A stretch of 64,000 nt of DNA from Shumkonia mesophila (GCF_026163695.1 NZ_JAOTID010000005.1:62001-126000); one strand, 5' to 3'. Shown: positions 55,937 to 64,000, counted from the first letter of the stretch. The notes: generated by a model not told the origin, from the sequence alone. Made by a program: numbers and translations.

Positions 55937-56694
55937 AGAGCGGACGGCCGACCCTCAGCGCGCTGGTGGTTGCGCACAACGAGGAGGGCCAGTTGGCCGC
56001 CTGCCTGGAGCGGCTGGTTTCGGCCGACGAGATCGTCGTCGTCCTCGATAAGTGCACCGATGCTTCCAGGGACATCGCGTTGCGCTTCACCGACCGTCTG
56101 AGCGAAGGCAGCTGGACGATCGAAGGGGCACGGCGCAATGCCGGACTGGAGGCCTGTACCGGCGACTGGATCCTCGAGGTGGACGCCGACGAGCGGGTAC
56201 CGGCCGCGCTCATCGAGGAAATCCGTGCGGCCATCGCCGATGCGGAATCGGGATATTTCCTGGTGCCGTTCGACAACTACGTGGGTAGCCGGCTGGTCCG
56301 CTATGGCTGGGGCGCGTCGTGGGGCGTATCGGCGGCGCCGCGGCTGTCGGCGCGCGGTGCCAAGCGTTGGGGCGAACAGCGGATCCACCCTCGCCTGCAG
56401 TTGAGCGGCCCCAAGCGGTGGCTGAAGACTCCCATCGACCACTATGTCGATGCCAGCATTTCCGACATGATCCTTAGGCTCGACCGTTATACGACGGCGC
56501 GGGCCCAGGACCTGCGTGAAAGCGGCGACATCGGCAGCTTCGCCAACAATCTGCGCCGCATGATCTCGCGCTTCGCCAAATGCTATGTCGGCCGCAAGGG
56601 ATACCGCGAAAGCCACTACGGCTTCCTCATCGCCCTTTTCGCGGCCCTCTATCCGATGCTGTCCTACCTCAAGGCGCGGCTGGAACGCGACTGA
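55933..56694 (+). CDS. Glycosyltransferase family 2 (WaaE/KdtX-like)
   Basis: 253 residues of the lipopolysaccharide-core beta-glucosyltransferase type. LSALVVAHNEEGQLAACLER, ADEIVVVLDKCTDAS, ARNAG-like RRNAGLEACTGDWILEVDAD with the metal-binding DAD, then PFDNYVGSRLVRYGWG and RGAKRWGEQRIHP. The C-terminal amphipathic part (KGYRESHYGFLIALFAALYP) suggests membrane contact. Coupled to the GT9 gene, consistent with LPS-core or linkage-region assembly. Confidence 0.92.
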   Translation: MKSGRPTLSALVVAHNEEGQLAACLERLVSADEIVVVLDKCTDASRDIALRFTDRLSEGSWTIEGARRNAGLEACTGDWILEVDADERVPAALIEEIRAAIADAESGYFLVPFDNYVGSRLVRYGWGASWGVSAAPRLSARGAKRWGEQRIHPRLQLSGPKRWLKTPIDHYVDASISDMILRLDRYTTARAQDLRESGDIGSFANNLRRMISRFAKCYVGRKGYRESHYGFLIALFAALYPMLSYLKARLERD

Positions 56695-56701
56695 CGGCGG
56701 A

Positions 56702-57700
56702 TCATCGCGCGGGGAGGATCGGTGCGGCGCGATTCTTTGGGGGGGTGCGGATGGCGCCGACGAAGCTCCGGCAGCTTTCTTCCATCAGGGCGACGGGGTC
56801 GCCGATCGCCAGCAGACCGCGGATGTAGCGCCAGAAATCTGCCGACGCCATGCCGGCCCCGCACCGCCGCCGCGCCCATTTCCATGCCCGCCCCGTGAGC
56901 CGCTTCGCCGCCCGCCGTCGCATGACGGCCGGAATTTCGGGATGTTCGGCGAAGAAGTCGGCGAACGCTCGATTGATGTCGTGCAGGATCTGCAACTCGC
57001 TTCCTGTCAAGCGTCCGTCGGCTTCCCGCGGCCAGAAAAAAACGGGGTAGTCGAGGGTGGCGAACGGGGTCCGCGCCGCCATGCGCAGCATAATCGAGAC
57101 ATCCTGGATGAAGACCTTCGGATCGGAACCGCCGGCAGCCAAAAGCAGCGCCCGGCTGGCCAGCCAGGCGCTGGCGTTGCCGAACAGGTACCCATCCATC
57201 AACCGTTCCAGTGGCCGCTCGACGCGAACGGCGGCGGGCGGCGCACCTTCCAGGGCGCCATGCTGCACCGTCAGCGGATCCTGGCCCGGCGGAAACGGCA
57301 GGCAGGTGCCGTAGGCCATCGGACATCCGGTCGTGCGGACGGCATCCAGCAGCAGCGACGTCGCCCGCGGTGTCAGCAGGTCGTCACCGTCGAGGCCTTT
57401 GACATAGGGAAACCTGGCGCGCGCCAGGCCGGCGTTGATGGCCCAACTCGGGCCGGCGTTCGGTTGCCGCACGATGGAGACATTTCGCAGATCGGCGGCT
57501 TCGCGCTCGATGACGGCGGCGCTATCGTCGGTCGAGCCGTCGTCGACGAAGATGAACTCCCGATCGAAGCTGCCCTCCTGCCGTTGCAACGCGCCGATCA
57601 CTGCCGGCAGGCAGGCGGACTTGTTGTAGACGGTAATGACGAACGACACGCCCGTCCCGCCCGTCTCCGAATCGTGGAACACCATCTTCTCTTCCGCCAT
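56702..57700 (-). CDS. Glycosyltransferase family 2
   Basis: 332-residue GT-A transferase. VSFVITVYNKSACLPAVIGA, EFIFVDDGSTDDSAAVIERE, NAGPSWAINAGLARARFPYV and KGLDGDDLLTP (the DxD equivalent). The middle and C-terminal parts are less typical. Convergent with the WaaE-like gene (7 bp between stops) and divergent from the next GT9 gene with only 38 bp between starts. Confidence 0.92.
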   Translation of the reverse strand: MAEEKMVFHDSETGGTGVSFVITVYNKSACLPAVIGALQRQEGSFDREFIFVDDGSTDDSAAVIEREAADLRNVSIVRQPNAGPSWAINAGLARARFPYVKGLDGDDLLTPRATSLLLDAVRTTGCPMAYGTCLPFPPGQDPLTVQHGALEGAPPAAVRVERPLERLMDGYLFGNASAWLASRALLLAAGGSDPKVFIQDVSIMLRMAARTPFATLDYPVFFWPREADGRLTGSELQILHDINRAFADFFAEHPEIPAVMRRRAAKRLTGRAWKWARRRCGAGMASADFWRYIRGLLAIGDPVALMEESCRSFVGAIRTPPKNRAAPILPAR

Positions 57701-57738
57701 CGTGACGCCCGGTCCGGGGGCTGTTATAAGGCTTATGA

Positions 57739-58800
57739 ATGCTTAAAGATTCGCCGCTCCGATATCAAGAAACCCGTTCAGACACCGCAATCGTGCTTAG
57801 GACCTTTCCGTCGATGTCTCCGCGCCAGGCCGCCAGCGTTCTGGTCTATGTCGGCTGCGACCTGGTGGGTGACGGCATGATGAAGCTGCCTTTCGTGCGG
57901 GCGTTGAGGGCTGCCTTTCCGGGCGCGCGCATCACCTGGCTCACGGGGCGCGGAACCTCGGTCTACGCCGGCAGCCTGGCCCCCTTGGTGGCGGGCCTGC
58001 TGGATGAGGTCGTGGCAGAGGACGTCGGCGACTTTGCGGCCCGGCAGCGACTCGCCGGGCAGCGTTTCGAAATCATCATCGATACCCAGCGCGGGCTGCC
58101 GACCACGCTCAAGCTCCGGAGCATCCCGCATCGGCGGTTCATTTCGGCTACGTTGGGATATCTCCTGTCCAGCGAGCATCCCCGCCACAGATTCCGCAAG
58201 ATCCCGTCACTGGCGTCGCAGTTGCTGGAACTGGCGGCATTGGCGGCGGGCCGGACGGTGGATCCGTCGCTGATCGGGCGCCCCAATCTTCCTGCCGAGA
58301 TCGAGGCGGAGGCGGCGCGGTTGTTGCCTCAGGGCGCCACCTACGTGGGGCTCGCTCCCGGGGCCGGCGGCAGACAGAAGTGTTGGCCCCTGGAAAACTA
58401 TCTCGAGGTGGGCCGCCGGCTGCTGGCCGCCGGTTACATTCCGGCGGTCCTGTTGGGACCCGGCGAGGCCGGATGGGGTTCGGCGGTGGCCGACGCCTTG
58501 CCCCGCGCGCGATTGCCTCTCCAGGACGCCGTCGCACTGTCGCCACTGCTAACGGTCGCGTTGGGGCGCCACATGCGCGCGGCCGTCGCCAACGACAGCG
58601 GTGCCGGCCACATGCTGGCGGCTGCTGATGTGCCGATGGTATCCCTATTCGGGCCGACGTCTCCGGCGAAATTTGCTCCCGTGACCTGCCGCCTGATCGT
58701 GCTGCGAGCCCAGGATTTCGGGGGCAGCGCCATGGCGGCGATCCCGGTCGAGGCGGTATGGGATGGGGTTGCGACCTTGCTCCACGGCAAGCCGGCGTGA
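57739..58800 (+). CDS. Glycosyltransferase family 9
   Basis: 353-residue GT-B protein, heptosyltransferase fold. VLVYVGCDLVGDGMMKLPFV, FPGARITWLTGRG, LAPGAGGRQKCWPLENYLEV and VANDSGAGHMLAAADVPMVS followed by LFGPTSPAKFAP. The true start may be the ATG at 57814, since the first 25 residues look unlike the family. About 25% shorter homology to the other GT9 here, so not a recent duplicate. Confidence 0.9.
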   Translation: MLKDSPLRYQETRSDTAIVLRTFPSMSPRQAASVLVYVGCDLVGDGMMKLPFVRALRAAFPGARITWLTGRGTSVYAGSLAPLVAGLLDEVVAEDVGDFAARQRLAGQRFEIIIDTQRGLPTTLKLRSIPHRRFISATLGYLLSSEHPRHRFRKIPSLASQLLELAALAAGRTVDPSLIGRPNLPAEIEAEAARLLPQGATYVGLAPGAGGRQKCWPLENYLEVGRRLLAAGYIPAVLLGPGEAGWGSAVADALPRARLPLQDAVALSPLLTVALGRHMRAAVANDSGAGHMLAAADVPMVSLFGPTSPAKFAPVTCRLIVLRAQDFGGSAMAAIPVEAVWDGVATLLHGKPA

Positions 58801-58815
58801 AGCCGCCAGGATTCA

Positions 58816-58866
58816 TTGACTGAACACTCCGCTAACTGTATGTTCTTAGCGTGAACGCGTTCGCGC
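58816..58866 (+). promoter_or_regulatory. Promoter and operator-like palindrome before the regulator gene
   Basis: TTGACT (58816-58821), a 17-bp spacer, TATGTT (58839-58844). Immediately downstream an 18-bp dyad, GCGTGAACGCGTTCGCGC (58849-58866), has a perfect GAACGCGTTC centre and a single mismatched pair. It covers the expected start point and ends one base before the ATG. Autoregulation by the winged-helix protein is a natural inference. Confidence 0.6.
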
Positions 58867-58867
58867 T

Positions 58868-59545
58868 ATGAACGCCAGTTTGGTGACTGCTGGACAGGAG
58901 CGACCATCGCGTCGTTTGCGCATGCCGGAAGAGCAGACGAACATCACCCTGGGCCTGCTGAACGCGGTTCACGAGAACAGCCACGTGACCCAGCGCACGG
59001 TGGCGACCGAACTGGGCGTGGCGCTGGGCCTGGTCAACACGTACATCAAGCGCTGCGTGAAGAAGGGCTATATCAAGGTCCGCCAGGCGCCGGCCAATCG
59101 CTACGCCTATTACCTGACGCCGGCGGGTTTCACCGAGAAGAGCCGTCTGACCGCGCAGTACCTGTCGCATTCATTCACCTTTTTCCGCCGCGCCCGTCAG
59201 CAGTGCGCCGAAGTTCTCGCCCTCAGCGAGGAGCGCAACTGGCGGCGCCTAGCGTTGGCTGGGGCCAGCGAACTTGCGGAAATCATGATTCTCTGTTCCC
59301 ACGAGTACCCGGTGACGTTGGCCGGTATCGTCGATCCCGCCACCCCCCGCGAAACCTTCCAGAACCTGGCGGTGTTTCCGTTGCTGAAGAAGGTTGGGCC
59401 GGTCGATGCGGTGGTCATCACCGATCTCACCGATCCGCAGGCCGCCTATGCCGCGCTGGCCGAGCACCTGCCGGACGAACGCATCCTGGCGCCTTCCATT
59501 CTGCGTGTTGTCCGCAATGGTGCGCGAGAGCGGGGGGGGAGATAG
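58868..59545 (+). CDS. Winged-helix transcriptional regulator of the polysaccharide locus
   Basis: 225 residues. A MarR-type winged helix spans about 20-90 (NITLGLLNAVHENSHVTQRT, VATELGVALGLVNTYIKRCV, KKGYIKVRQAPANRYAYYLT, PAGFTEKS). The C-terminal part (LALAGASELAEIMILCSHEY, VTLAGIVDPATPRETFQNL, DAVVITDLTDPQAAYAALAE) has a Rossmann-like alternating pattern and may bind a ligand. Such proteins regularly sit next to an RfaH-like gene in alphaproteobacterial polysaccharide loci. Start 58868 or 58922. Three bases separate it from the RfaH-like gene. Confidence 0.87.
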   Translation: MNASLVTAGQERPSRRLRMPEEQTNITLGLLNAVHENSHVTQRTVATELGVALGLVNTYIKRCVKKGYIKVRQAPANRYAYYLTPAGFTEKSRLTAQYLSHSFTFFRRARQQCAEVLALSEERNWRRLALAGASELAEIMILCSHEYPVTLAGIVDPATPRETFQNLAVFPLLKKVGPVDAVVITDLTDPQAAYAALAEHLPDERILAPSILRVVRNGARERGGR

Positions 59546-59548
59546 GCC

Positions 59549-60052
59549 ATGCGACGCTGGTATGTGGTTCAAACGCGGCCGCGGGACGAATCGACGGCGC
59601 TGCTTCACCTGACGCGCCAGGGGTTCGAGGGATATCTGCCGCGTTTTCTCAAGCGCCGCCGGCATGCCCGCAAAGTGGACATCGCGCCGGTCCCGTTGTT
59701 TCCGGGCTACCTGTTTGTGGCGCTTGATCTGGCGGCGGCCCGCTGGCGCTCGATCCAGGGCACGGTGGGGGTCAGCCGCTTGGTGTGCCACGGCGACAAT
59801 CCGGCACCGATTCCCGACGGTGTGGTCGAGGATATCCAGGGGCACGAGGATGCTGCCGGTTGGATTATCCTGCGTCCGCAGACGTCGTTGCAGCAGGGCC
59901 AGGTGGTGGAGATTTCAAACGGTCCCCTCGCCGAGCTGCGTGGCATTTTCGAGGGGTTGGATTCCAAAGAGCGCGTCATTGTGCTGCTGAGCCTTCTCGG
60001 CCGCGAGGTCAGGGCGCGCGTTCCACTCGGCTGGGTGCAGGCCACCGCCTGA
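59549..60052 (+). CDS. RfaH-like NusG paralog (transcription antitermination factor)
   Basis: 167 residues: NGN domain (RRWYVVQTRPRDESTALLHL, VPLFPGYLFVALDL, RWRSIQGTVGVSRLVCHGD) and a C-terminal KOW domain (QGQVVEISNGPLAELRGIFE, ERVIVLLSLLGREVRARVP). PLFPxYLFV and TxGVSxLV align with E. coli RfaH. The gene is second in a regulator pair just before the sugar operon. An RfaH-type protein would bind RNA polymerase paused at an ops element and suppress termination across long operons; a matching ops sequence follows at 60108. Confidence 0.92.
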   Translation: MRRWYVVQTRPRDESTALLHLTRQGFEGYLPRFLKRRRHARKVDIAPVPLFPGYLFVALDLAAARWRSIQGTVGVSRLVCHGDNPAPIPDGVVEDIQGHEDAAGWIILRPQTSLQQGQVVEISNGPLAELRGIFEGLDSKERVIVLLSLLGREVRARVPLGWVQATA

Positions 60053-60082
60053 GCCGCCGGGTCATCGGCCAAATGGCCTAAC

Positions 60083-60119
60083 GGGTGAAGGCATTTTTCA
60101 CCCGAATGGCGGTAGCATG
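60083..60119 (+). promoter_or_regulatory. ops-type pause/recruitment element with upstream hairpin
   Basis: GGCGGTAGCATG at 60108-60119 matches the enterobacterial ops consensus GGCGGTAGCNTG at every defined position, on the coding strand, 56 bp after the RfaH-like gene. Just upstream is the hairpin GGGTGAA-loop-TTCACCC (60083-60103), and before it GGCC-AAAT-GGCC (60067-60078). The match is direct; use by the neighbouring RfaH-like protein is inference. Confidence 0.65.
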
Positions 60120-60152
60120 GCCGGCGAAAACGTTTTATCGATAGCGAGATCC

Positions 60153-61100
60153 GTGACCTACGATATTTCCGGAAAGCGCATCTGGGTGACCGGCCATCGC
60201 GGGATGGTCGGCAGCGCCGTGGTGCGCCGGTTGTCCCGGGAGTCCTGCGAAATCGTGACGGCCGGTCGCACGACGCTCGACCTGCGCCGGCAGGCCGAGG
60301 TCGAGGCCTGGGTGGCGGCCAATCGGCCACAGGTCGTGGTGGTGGCCGCGGCGAAGGTCGGCGGCATTCACGCCAACGCCACCTATCCGGTCGATTTCCT
60401 CTATGACAACCTGGCCATCGAGGCCAATGTCATCCACGCCGCCTTCAAATCGGGGGTGGAGAAGCTGCTGTTTCTTGGCTCGTCGTGCATCTATCCGCGC
60501 GAGGCCCCGCAGCCGATGGCCGAGGACGCCCTGTTGAGCGGTCCCCTGGAACCGACCAACGAGTGGTACGCGGTGGCCAAGATCGCCGGCATCAAGCTGT
60601 GCCAGGCCTATCGGCGCCAGCACGGGTGCGACTTCATCTCGGCGATGCCGACCAATCTTTACGGACCCGGTGACAATTTCCATCCGACCGACAGCCACGT
60701 TCCGGCCGCGCTGCTCAGGCGGTTGCATGAGGCGAAAGAGGCGGCGCTTTCGGAGGTCGCGGTGTGGGGCTCCGGCCAGCCGCGCCGCGAATTCCTCCAT
60801 GTCGACGATCTGGCCGACGCCTGCGCGTTTCTTCTGAAATCCTATTCCGGCGAATCGCATGTGAACGTAGGGACGGGCGAGGATGTGACGATCGCCGATT
60901 TCGCCGAGAGGGTGCGGCGGGTGGTCGGTTGGGAGGGGCGGCTGGTTTATGATACCGCGCGCCCCGACGGCCCGCCACGCAAGGTTCTCGACGTATCGCG
61001 CTTGGCGGCGATGGGATGGCGGGCGGCGACACCGTTGGAAGAGGGGCTGCGGGGCTATTACCGCTGGTTCCTCGACAACATCGACCATATCCGCCAATAG
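60153..61100 (+). CDS. fcl: GDP-L-fucose synthase
   Basis: NADPH-dependent 3,5-epimerase/4-reductase that makes GDP-L-fucose from the Gmd product. 315 residues from the GTG at 60153, which has GCGAGA upstream; an in-frame ATG at 60117 would overlap the ops element. VTGHRGMVGSAVVRRL, AAAKVGGIHANATYPVDFLY, LGSSCIYPREAPQPM (catalytic Ser/Cys), NEWYAVAKIAGIKLCQAYRR (Tyr/Lys), YGPGDNFHP with the His, and REFLHVDDLADAC. First gene of the fcl-gmd-pseB run. Confidence 0.96.
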   Translation: MTYDISGKRIWVTGHRGMVGSAVVRRLSRESCEIVTAGRTTLDLRRQAEVEAWVAANRPQVVVVAAAKVGGIHANATYPVDFLYDNLAIEANVIHAAFKSGVEKLLFLGSSCIYPREAPQPMAEDALLSGPLEPTNEWYAVAKIAGIKLCQAYRRQHGCDFISAMPTNLYGPGDNFHPTDSHVPAALLRRLHEAKEAALSEVAVWGSGQPRREFLHVDDLADACAFLLKSYSGESHVNVGTGEDVTIADFAERVRRVVGWEGRLVYDTARPDGPPRKVLDVSRLAAMGWRAATPLEEGLRGYYRWFLDNIDHIRQ

Positions 61101-61121
61101 CGGGCCGGGGGAGCGAACGCC

Positions 61122-62195
61122 GTGACCGAGAAAGTTGCATTGATCACCGGAATAACCGGCCAGGACGGCGCCTATCTGGCCGAACTGCTGCTGGAAAAGG
61201 GCTATCGGGTGCATGGCGTCAAGCGGCGCTCGTCCTCGTTCAATACCGCGCGGGTGGATCATCTTTACGTCGATCCGCACGTCAACGATCCGCGCTTCCT
61301 GATGCATTACGGCGACATGACGGACGCCACCAACCTGATCCGCCTGGTCCAGGAAACGCAGCCGGACGAGATCTACAACCTGGCCGCCCAGAGCCACGTG
61401 CAGGTCAGTTTCGAGACCCCCGAATATACGGCCAACGCCGACGCGCTGGGAACGCTGCGCCTGCTGGAAGCGATGCGCATCCTCGGCATGGAGAAGACGA
61501 CACGCTTCTACCAGGCCTCGACCTCGGAGTTGTTCGGCAAGGTCCAGGAAACGCCGCAGCGCGAGACCACGCCCTTCTATCCGCGCAGCCCCTATGCGGC
61601 GGCCAAGCTTTACGCCTACTGGATCGCCGTGAACTACCGCGAGGCCTATGGGATGCATGCCTCCAACGGCATCCTTTTCAACCACGAAAGCCCGATCCGC
61701 GGCGAAACCTTCGTGACCCGCAAGATCACCCAGGCGGTGGCCGCCATCGCGGCCGGAAGGCAGGACTGCCTCTATCTCGGCAATCTCGACTCCAAGCGCG
61801 ACTGGGGCCACGCACGGGACTACGTGGAGGGCATGTGGCGGATCGTCCAGCAGCCGGAGCCCGACGACTACGTATTGGCGACCGGCGAGACCCATTCGGT
61901 GCGCGAGTTCGTCGAACTGGCCTTCGCCCATGTGGGGCACACCGTCGTCTGGCGGGGCGCGGGCGTCGCGGAGGAAGGGCTTGACGATGCATCCGGCAGG
62001 ACGCTGGTCAGGATCGACCCGCGCTACTTCCGGCCGACCGAGGTCGAGTTCTTGCTCGGCGATCCTGCCAAGGCCCATGAGAAATTGGGCTGGCGCCACC
62101 GCACAGGATTTAGCGACCTGGTGCGCGAGATGGTCGAAGCCGACATTGACTTGCTGGAAAGCGGACCGGCCGAACCGTTGCATTCCGGCGCATGA
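61122..62195 (+). CDS. gmd: GDP-mannose 4,6-dehydratase
   Basis: Converts GDP-mannose to GDP-4-keto-6-deoxymannose. 357 residues starting with GTG (61122) after [91 protein letters not shown] (Thr/Glu), [15 protein letters not shown] (Tyr/Lys), [32 protein letters not shown]. Its product feeds Fcl encoded just upstream. Confidence 0.97.
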   Translation: MTEKVALITGITGQDGAYLAELLLEKGYRVHGVKRRSSSFNTARVDHLYVDPHVNDPRFLMHYGDMTDATNLIRLVQETQPDEIYNLAAQSHVQVSFETPEYTANADALGTLRLLEAMRILGMEKTTRFYQASTSELFGKVQETPQRETTPFYPRSPYAAAKLYAYWIAVNYREAYGMHASNGILFNHESPIRGETFVTRKITQAVAAIAAGRQDCLYLGNLDSKRDWGHARDYVEGMWRIVQQPEPDDYVLATGETHSVREFVELAFAHVGHTVVWRGAGVAEEGLDDASGRTLVRIDPRYFRPTEVEFLLGDPAKAHEKLGWRHRTGFSDLVREMVEADIDLLESGPAEPLHSGA

Positions 62196-62245
62196 CGTCC
62201 GTCTATCGATCCAAGCCCTTATAATCAAGAAGCAGGGAGTTAAGC

Positions 62246-63259
62246 ATGCGCCCCTTCGACCAGCCGATGATCGATCTGGACGGGAAATCCGTTCTGATCA
62301 CGGGCGGGACGGGATCTTTTGGCCAGGCCCTCGTTTCCGAGGCCATCAGGCGGTTCAAGCCCCGCAAACTGATCATCTTCTCGCGAGACGAGCTCAAACA
62401 GTATGAAATGGCGCAGAAATTCCGTGTGGAGGAATACCCCTTCATGCGCTATTTCATCGGCGACGTCCGCGATGTCGACCGGCTGGAGTTGGCCCTGCGC
62501 GACGTCGACTATGTGGTTCATGCCGCGGCGCTCAAGCACGTCCCGATCGCCGAGTACAATCCGTTCGAATGCATCCAGACCAACGTGCATGGGGCCGAAA
62601 ACGTGGTCAAGGCGGCGCTGCGGTGCGGCGTGAAGAGGGTGGTCGGGCTGTCGACCGACAAGGCGGCCAGCCCCATCAATCTCTATGGGGCGAGCAAGCT
62701 GGCGTCGGACAAGATCTTCGTCGCCGCCAACAACCTATCGGGCGGCGAACCCAATTTCGCGGTCGTCCGGTACGGCAACGTGGTCGGATCGCGCGGTTCC
62801 GTTGTTCCCTTCTTTCGCAAGCTGGTGGAAGATGGCGCCAAGACCCTGCCCATTACCGATCCGCGGATGACGCGCTTCTGGATCACTCTTCGGCAGGGTG
62901 TGAACTTCGTGCTGTCGTCGCTGGCCATGATGCAGGGAGGAGAGATCTTCGTGCCGAAGATCCCCAGCATGAAGGTCGTCGACCTGGCGACGGCCATCGG
63001 TCCCCGCCTTGATCACGAAATCGTCGGAATCCGACCTGGCGAGAAGCTGCACGAGGTGATGATCACCAGCGACGACGCGCGCTCTACCATCGAACTCGAT
63101 GATCGCTATGTGATCTGCCCGAGTTTCAATTCGTTCCGGCACGAGACCTATCGGGATATGGGGGCGCGCGAGATCGAGAACGGATTCCAATACGGCAGCG
63201 AGAACAATCTTGAATGGTTGCAAGCGGAGCAACTGAAGGAGGTCCTAGGCACATGCTGA
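62246..63259 (+). CDS. pseB: UDP-N-acetylglucosamine 4,6-dehydratase (inverting), PseB
   Basis: First enzyme of pseudaminic acid synthesis, FlaA1/PseB type, 337 residues. SVLITGGTGSFGQALVSEAI, IIFSRDELKQYEMAQKF, AAALKHVPIAEYNPFECIQT, GLSTDKAASPINLYGASKLA (catalytic Asp-Lys and Tyr/Lys), GNVVGSRGSVVPFF and RPGEKLHEVMITSDDARST. Soluble, without the membrane helices of CapD-type enzymes. No pseC or later gene is visible before the window ends, so pseudaminic acid itself is only inferred. Confidence 0.92.
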   Translation: MRPFDQPMIDLDGKSVLITGGTGSFGQALVSEAIRRFKPRKLIIFSRDELKQYEMAQKFRVEEYPFMRYFIGDVRDVDRLELALRDVDYVVHAAALKHVPIAEYNPFECIQTNVHGAENVVKAALRCGVKRVVGLSTDKAASPINLYGASKLASDKIFVAANNLSGGEPNFAVVRYGNVVGSRGSVVPFFRKLVEDGAKTLPITDPRMTRFWITLRQGVNFVLSSLAMMQGGEIFVPKIPSMKVVDLATAIGPRLDHEIVGIRPGEKLHEVMITSDDARSTIELDDRYVICPSFNSFRHETYRDMGAREIENGFQYGSENNLEWLQAEQLKEVLGTC

Positions 63260-63306
63260 TTGATCGGATCACCCGGGCCGCCACAGCCCGCGTTTGGGGG
63301 CGATAG

Positions 63307-64000
63307 GTGGTTTTGTCGGCCGAACGCAAGGTATTGGTTTTCGGGGCGACCGGTATGGTTGGGCAAAGCTTGTGCAGAGCCATGAAGCAGGCTGGCTACA
63401 ACGTTATCGGCGTCGCGCGGGAGCATGCGGATATTGGCATCGACCTTCGTCATTTCCGGTCCTGTTTCGATGTCGTCGCCTCGGCCCGGCCGGACGTTGT
63501 TATAAACGCAGCGGCGATAACGGATTTTGCAGAATGCAAAAATGACACCGCCTTAGCGTATGCGGTAAATGGATGCGCACCGGGAATCATGGCGGAGGCG
63601 GCCTCCTCCATCGGAGTTAAGTTTGTCCAGATTTCGACCGACCATTATTACATTGATGACGGCCGACGCTGTCATGACGAGGCGGCGCCTGTCGTTCTCG
63701 TGAATGCTTATGCCTCTTCGAAATATGCGGGCGAGGTTTGTGCCCTGTCTGTTCCCGACAGCCTCGTGGTCCGGACCAATGTAACCGGTCCTGTCGGCCT
63801 TCGTGGAAGACAAACGTTTTTCAACTGGGCGTTGGCTGTCGTCGAGCGGCGTGAAAAGGCTATTCTGTTCAACGATTACTTCACGTCCACCATCGGCACG
63901 GGATGGTTTTCCCGTTCCTTGATTAGGTTAATCGAGGCCGATGCTCGGGGGATCGTCAATATCGCCTCTCGCGAGGTGTCGAGCAAACTGGAATTTGTAG
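63307..64000 (+). CDS. RmlD-like SDR family sugar reductase, cut by window edge
   Basis: At least 231 residues, open at position 64000. KVLVFGATGMVGQSLCRAMK (NAD site), VVINAAAITDFAECKNDTAL, VQISTDHYYIDDG, YASSKYAGEVCALS (Tyr/Lys) and VVRTNVTGPVGLRGRQTFFN follow the dTDP-4-dehydrorhamnose reductase fold. It is distinct from rfbD at 47.3 kb and less GC-rich than the genes before it. Starts GTG at 63307 or TTG at 63313. Being next to pseB, it may reduce another 4-keto sugar. Confidence 0.88.
   Translation, partial: MVLSAERKVLVFGATGMVGQSLCRAMKQAGYNVIGVAREHADIGIDLRHFRSCFDVVASARPDVVINAAAITDFAECKNDTALAYAVNGCAPGIMAEAASSIGVKFVQISTDHYYIDDGRRCHDEAAPVVLVNAYASSKYAGEVCALSVPDSLVVRTNVTGPVGLRGRQTFFNWALAVVERREKAILFNDYFTSTIGTGWFSRSLIRLIEADARGIVNIASREVSSKLEFV

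Noticed and set aside
57739..58800. Recent duplicate of the GT9 gene at 54980
   Set aside because: The two proteins share only family motifs; DNA similarity is not evident, unlike the fragment at 50802.

Overview
The window looks like part of the chromosome of a GC-rich alphaproteobacterium. Supporting signs are an HWE-family histidine kinase fused to CheB/CheR, an sCache chemoreceptor, an Atm1-type exporter, paired Hsp20 genes behind a ROSE-like leader, and high-GC codon use throughout. A Rhodospirillales-type organism is my inference; nothing here fixes the genus. No CRISPR array, transposase, integrase or rRNA operon was seen.

Layout. 1-4.3 kb: the end of an ABC uptake operon (TrpX-type binding protein, permease cut by the window edge), a DUF599 membrane protein, TenA and MnmA. 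4.3-5.0 kb: a complete YefM-YoeB toxin-antitoxin module with an 18-bp operator palindrome and its own terminator. 5.1-8.5 kb: a PaaK-type CoA ligase and a chemoreceptor. 8.5-11.2 kb: a three-gene heme redox operon (heptaheme cytochrome c, four-helix cytochrome b, ethylbenzene-dehydrogenase-type heme protein), divergent from an 1150-residue CheB-CheR-PAS-kinase fusion whose CheB aspartate reads as asparagine. 15-29.7 kb: AzlCD, an EamA transporter, Atm1, a cold-shock protein, an EAL phosphodiesterase, a sulfite-oxidase-like enzyme, a peptidase, a deacetylase with a divergent LysR regulator, and smaller genes. 29.8-32.7 kb: a lower-GC patch with an epimerase, the 3' remnant of an EamA gene, an NTF2-like protein and a LysR regulator, probably acquired.

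32.9-43.3 kb is core genome: guaB, rsmB and guaA on one strand, interrupted by an opposite-strand LysR gene and an AT-rich spacer with a strong orphan promoter; then a host-attachment-type protein, two Hsp20 genes, rlmE, ppx/gppA and tRNA-Gln(CTG).

43.3-64 kb is one surface-polysaccharide locus. It makes dTDP-rhamnose (rfbA, rfbD, rfbB, rfbC), GDP-fucose (gmd, fcl) and the first intermediate of a pseudaminic-acid-type sugar (pseB). It carries six intact glycosyltransferases, two methyltransferases and a SxtJ-DUF5989-carbamoyltransferase cassette next to an SGNH hydrolase. That cassette lies between two direct copies of the same divergent glycosyltransferase junction, each copy having kept a different gene intact. 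Near 59 kb a winged-helix regulator and an RfaH-like NusG paralog precede fcl-gmd-pseB, and an exact match to the enterobacterial ops element sits in the leader between the RfaH-like gene and fcl. This suggests the sugar genes are controlled by processive antitermination, the most interesting prediction in the window.
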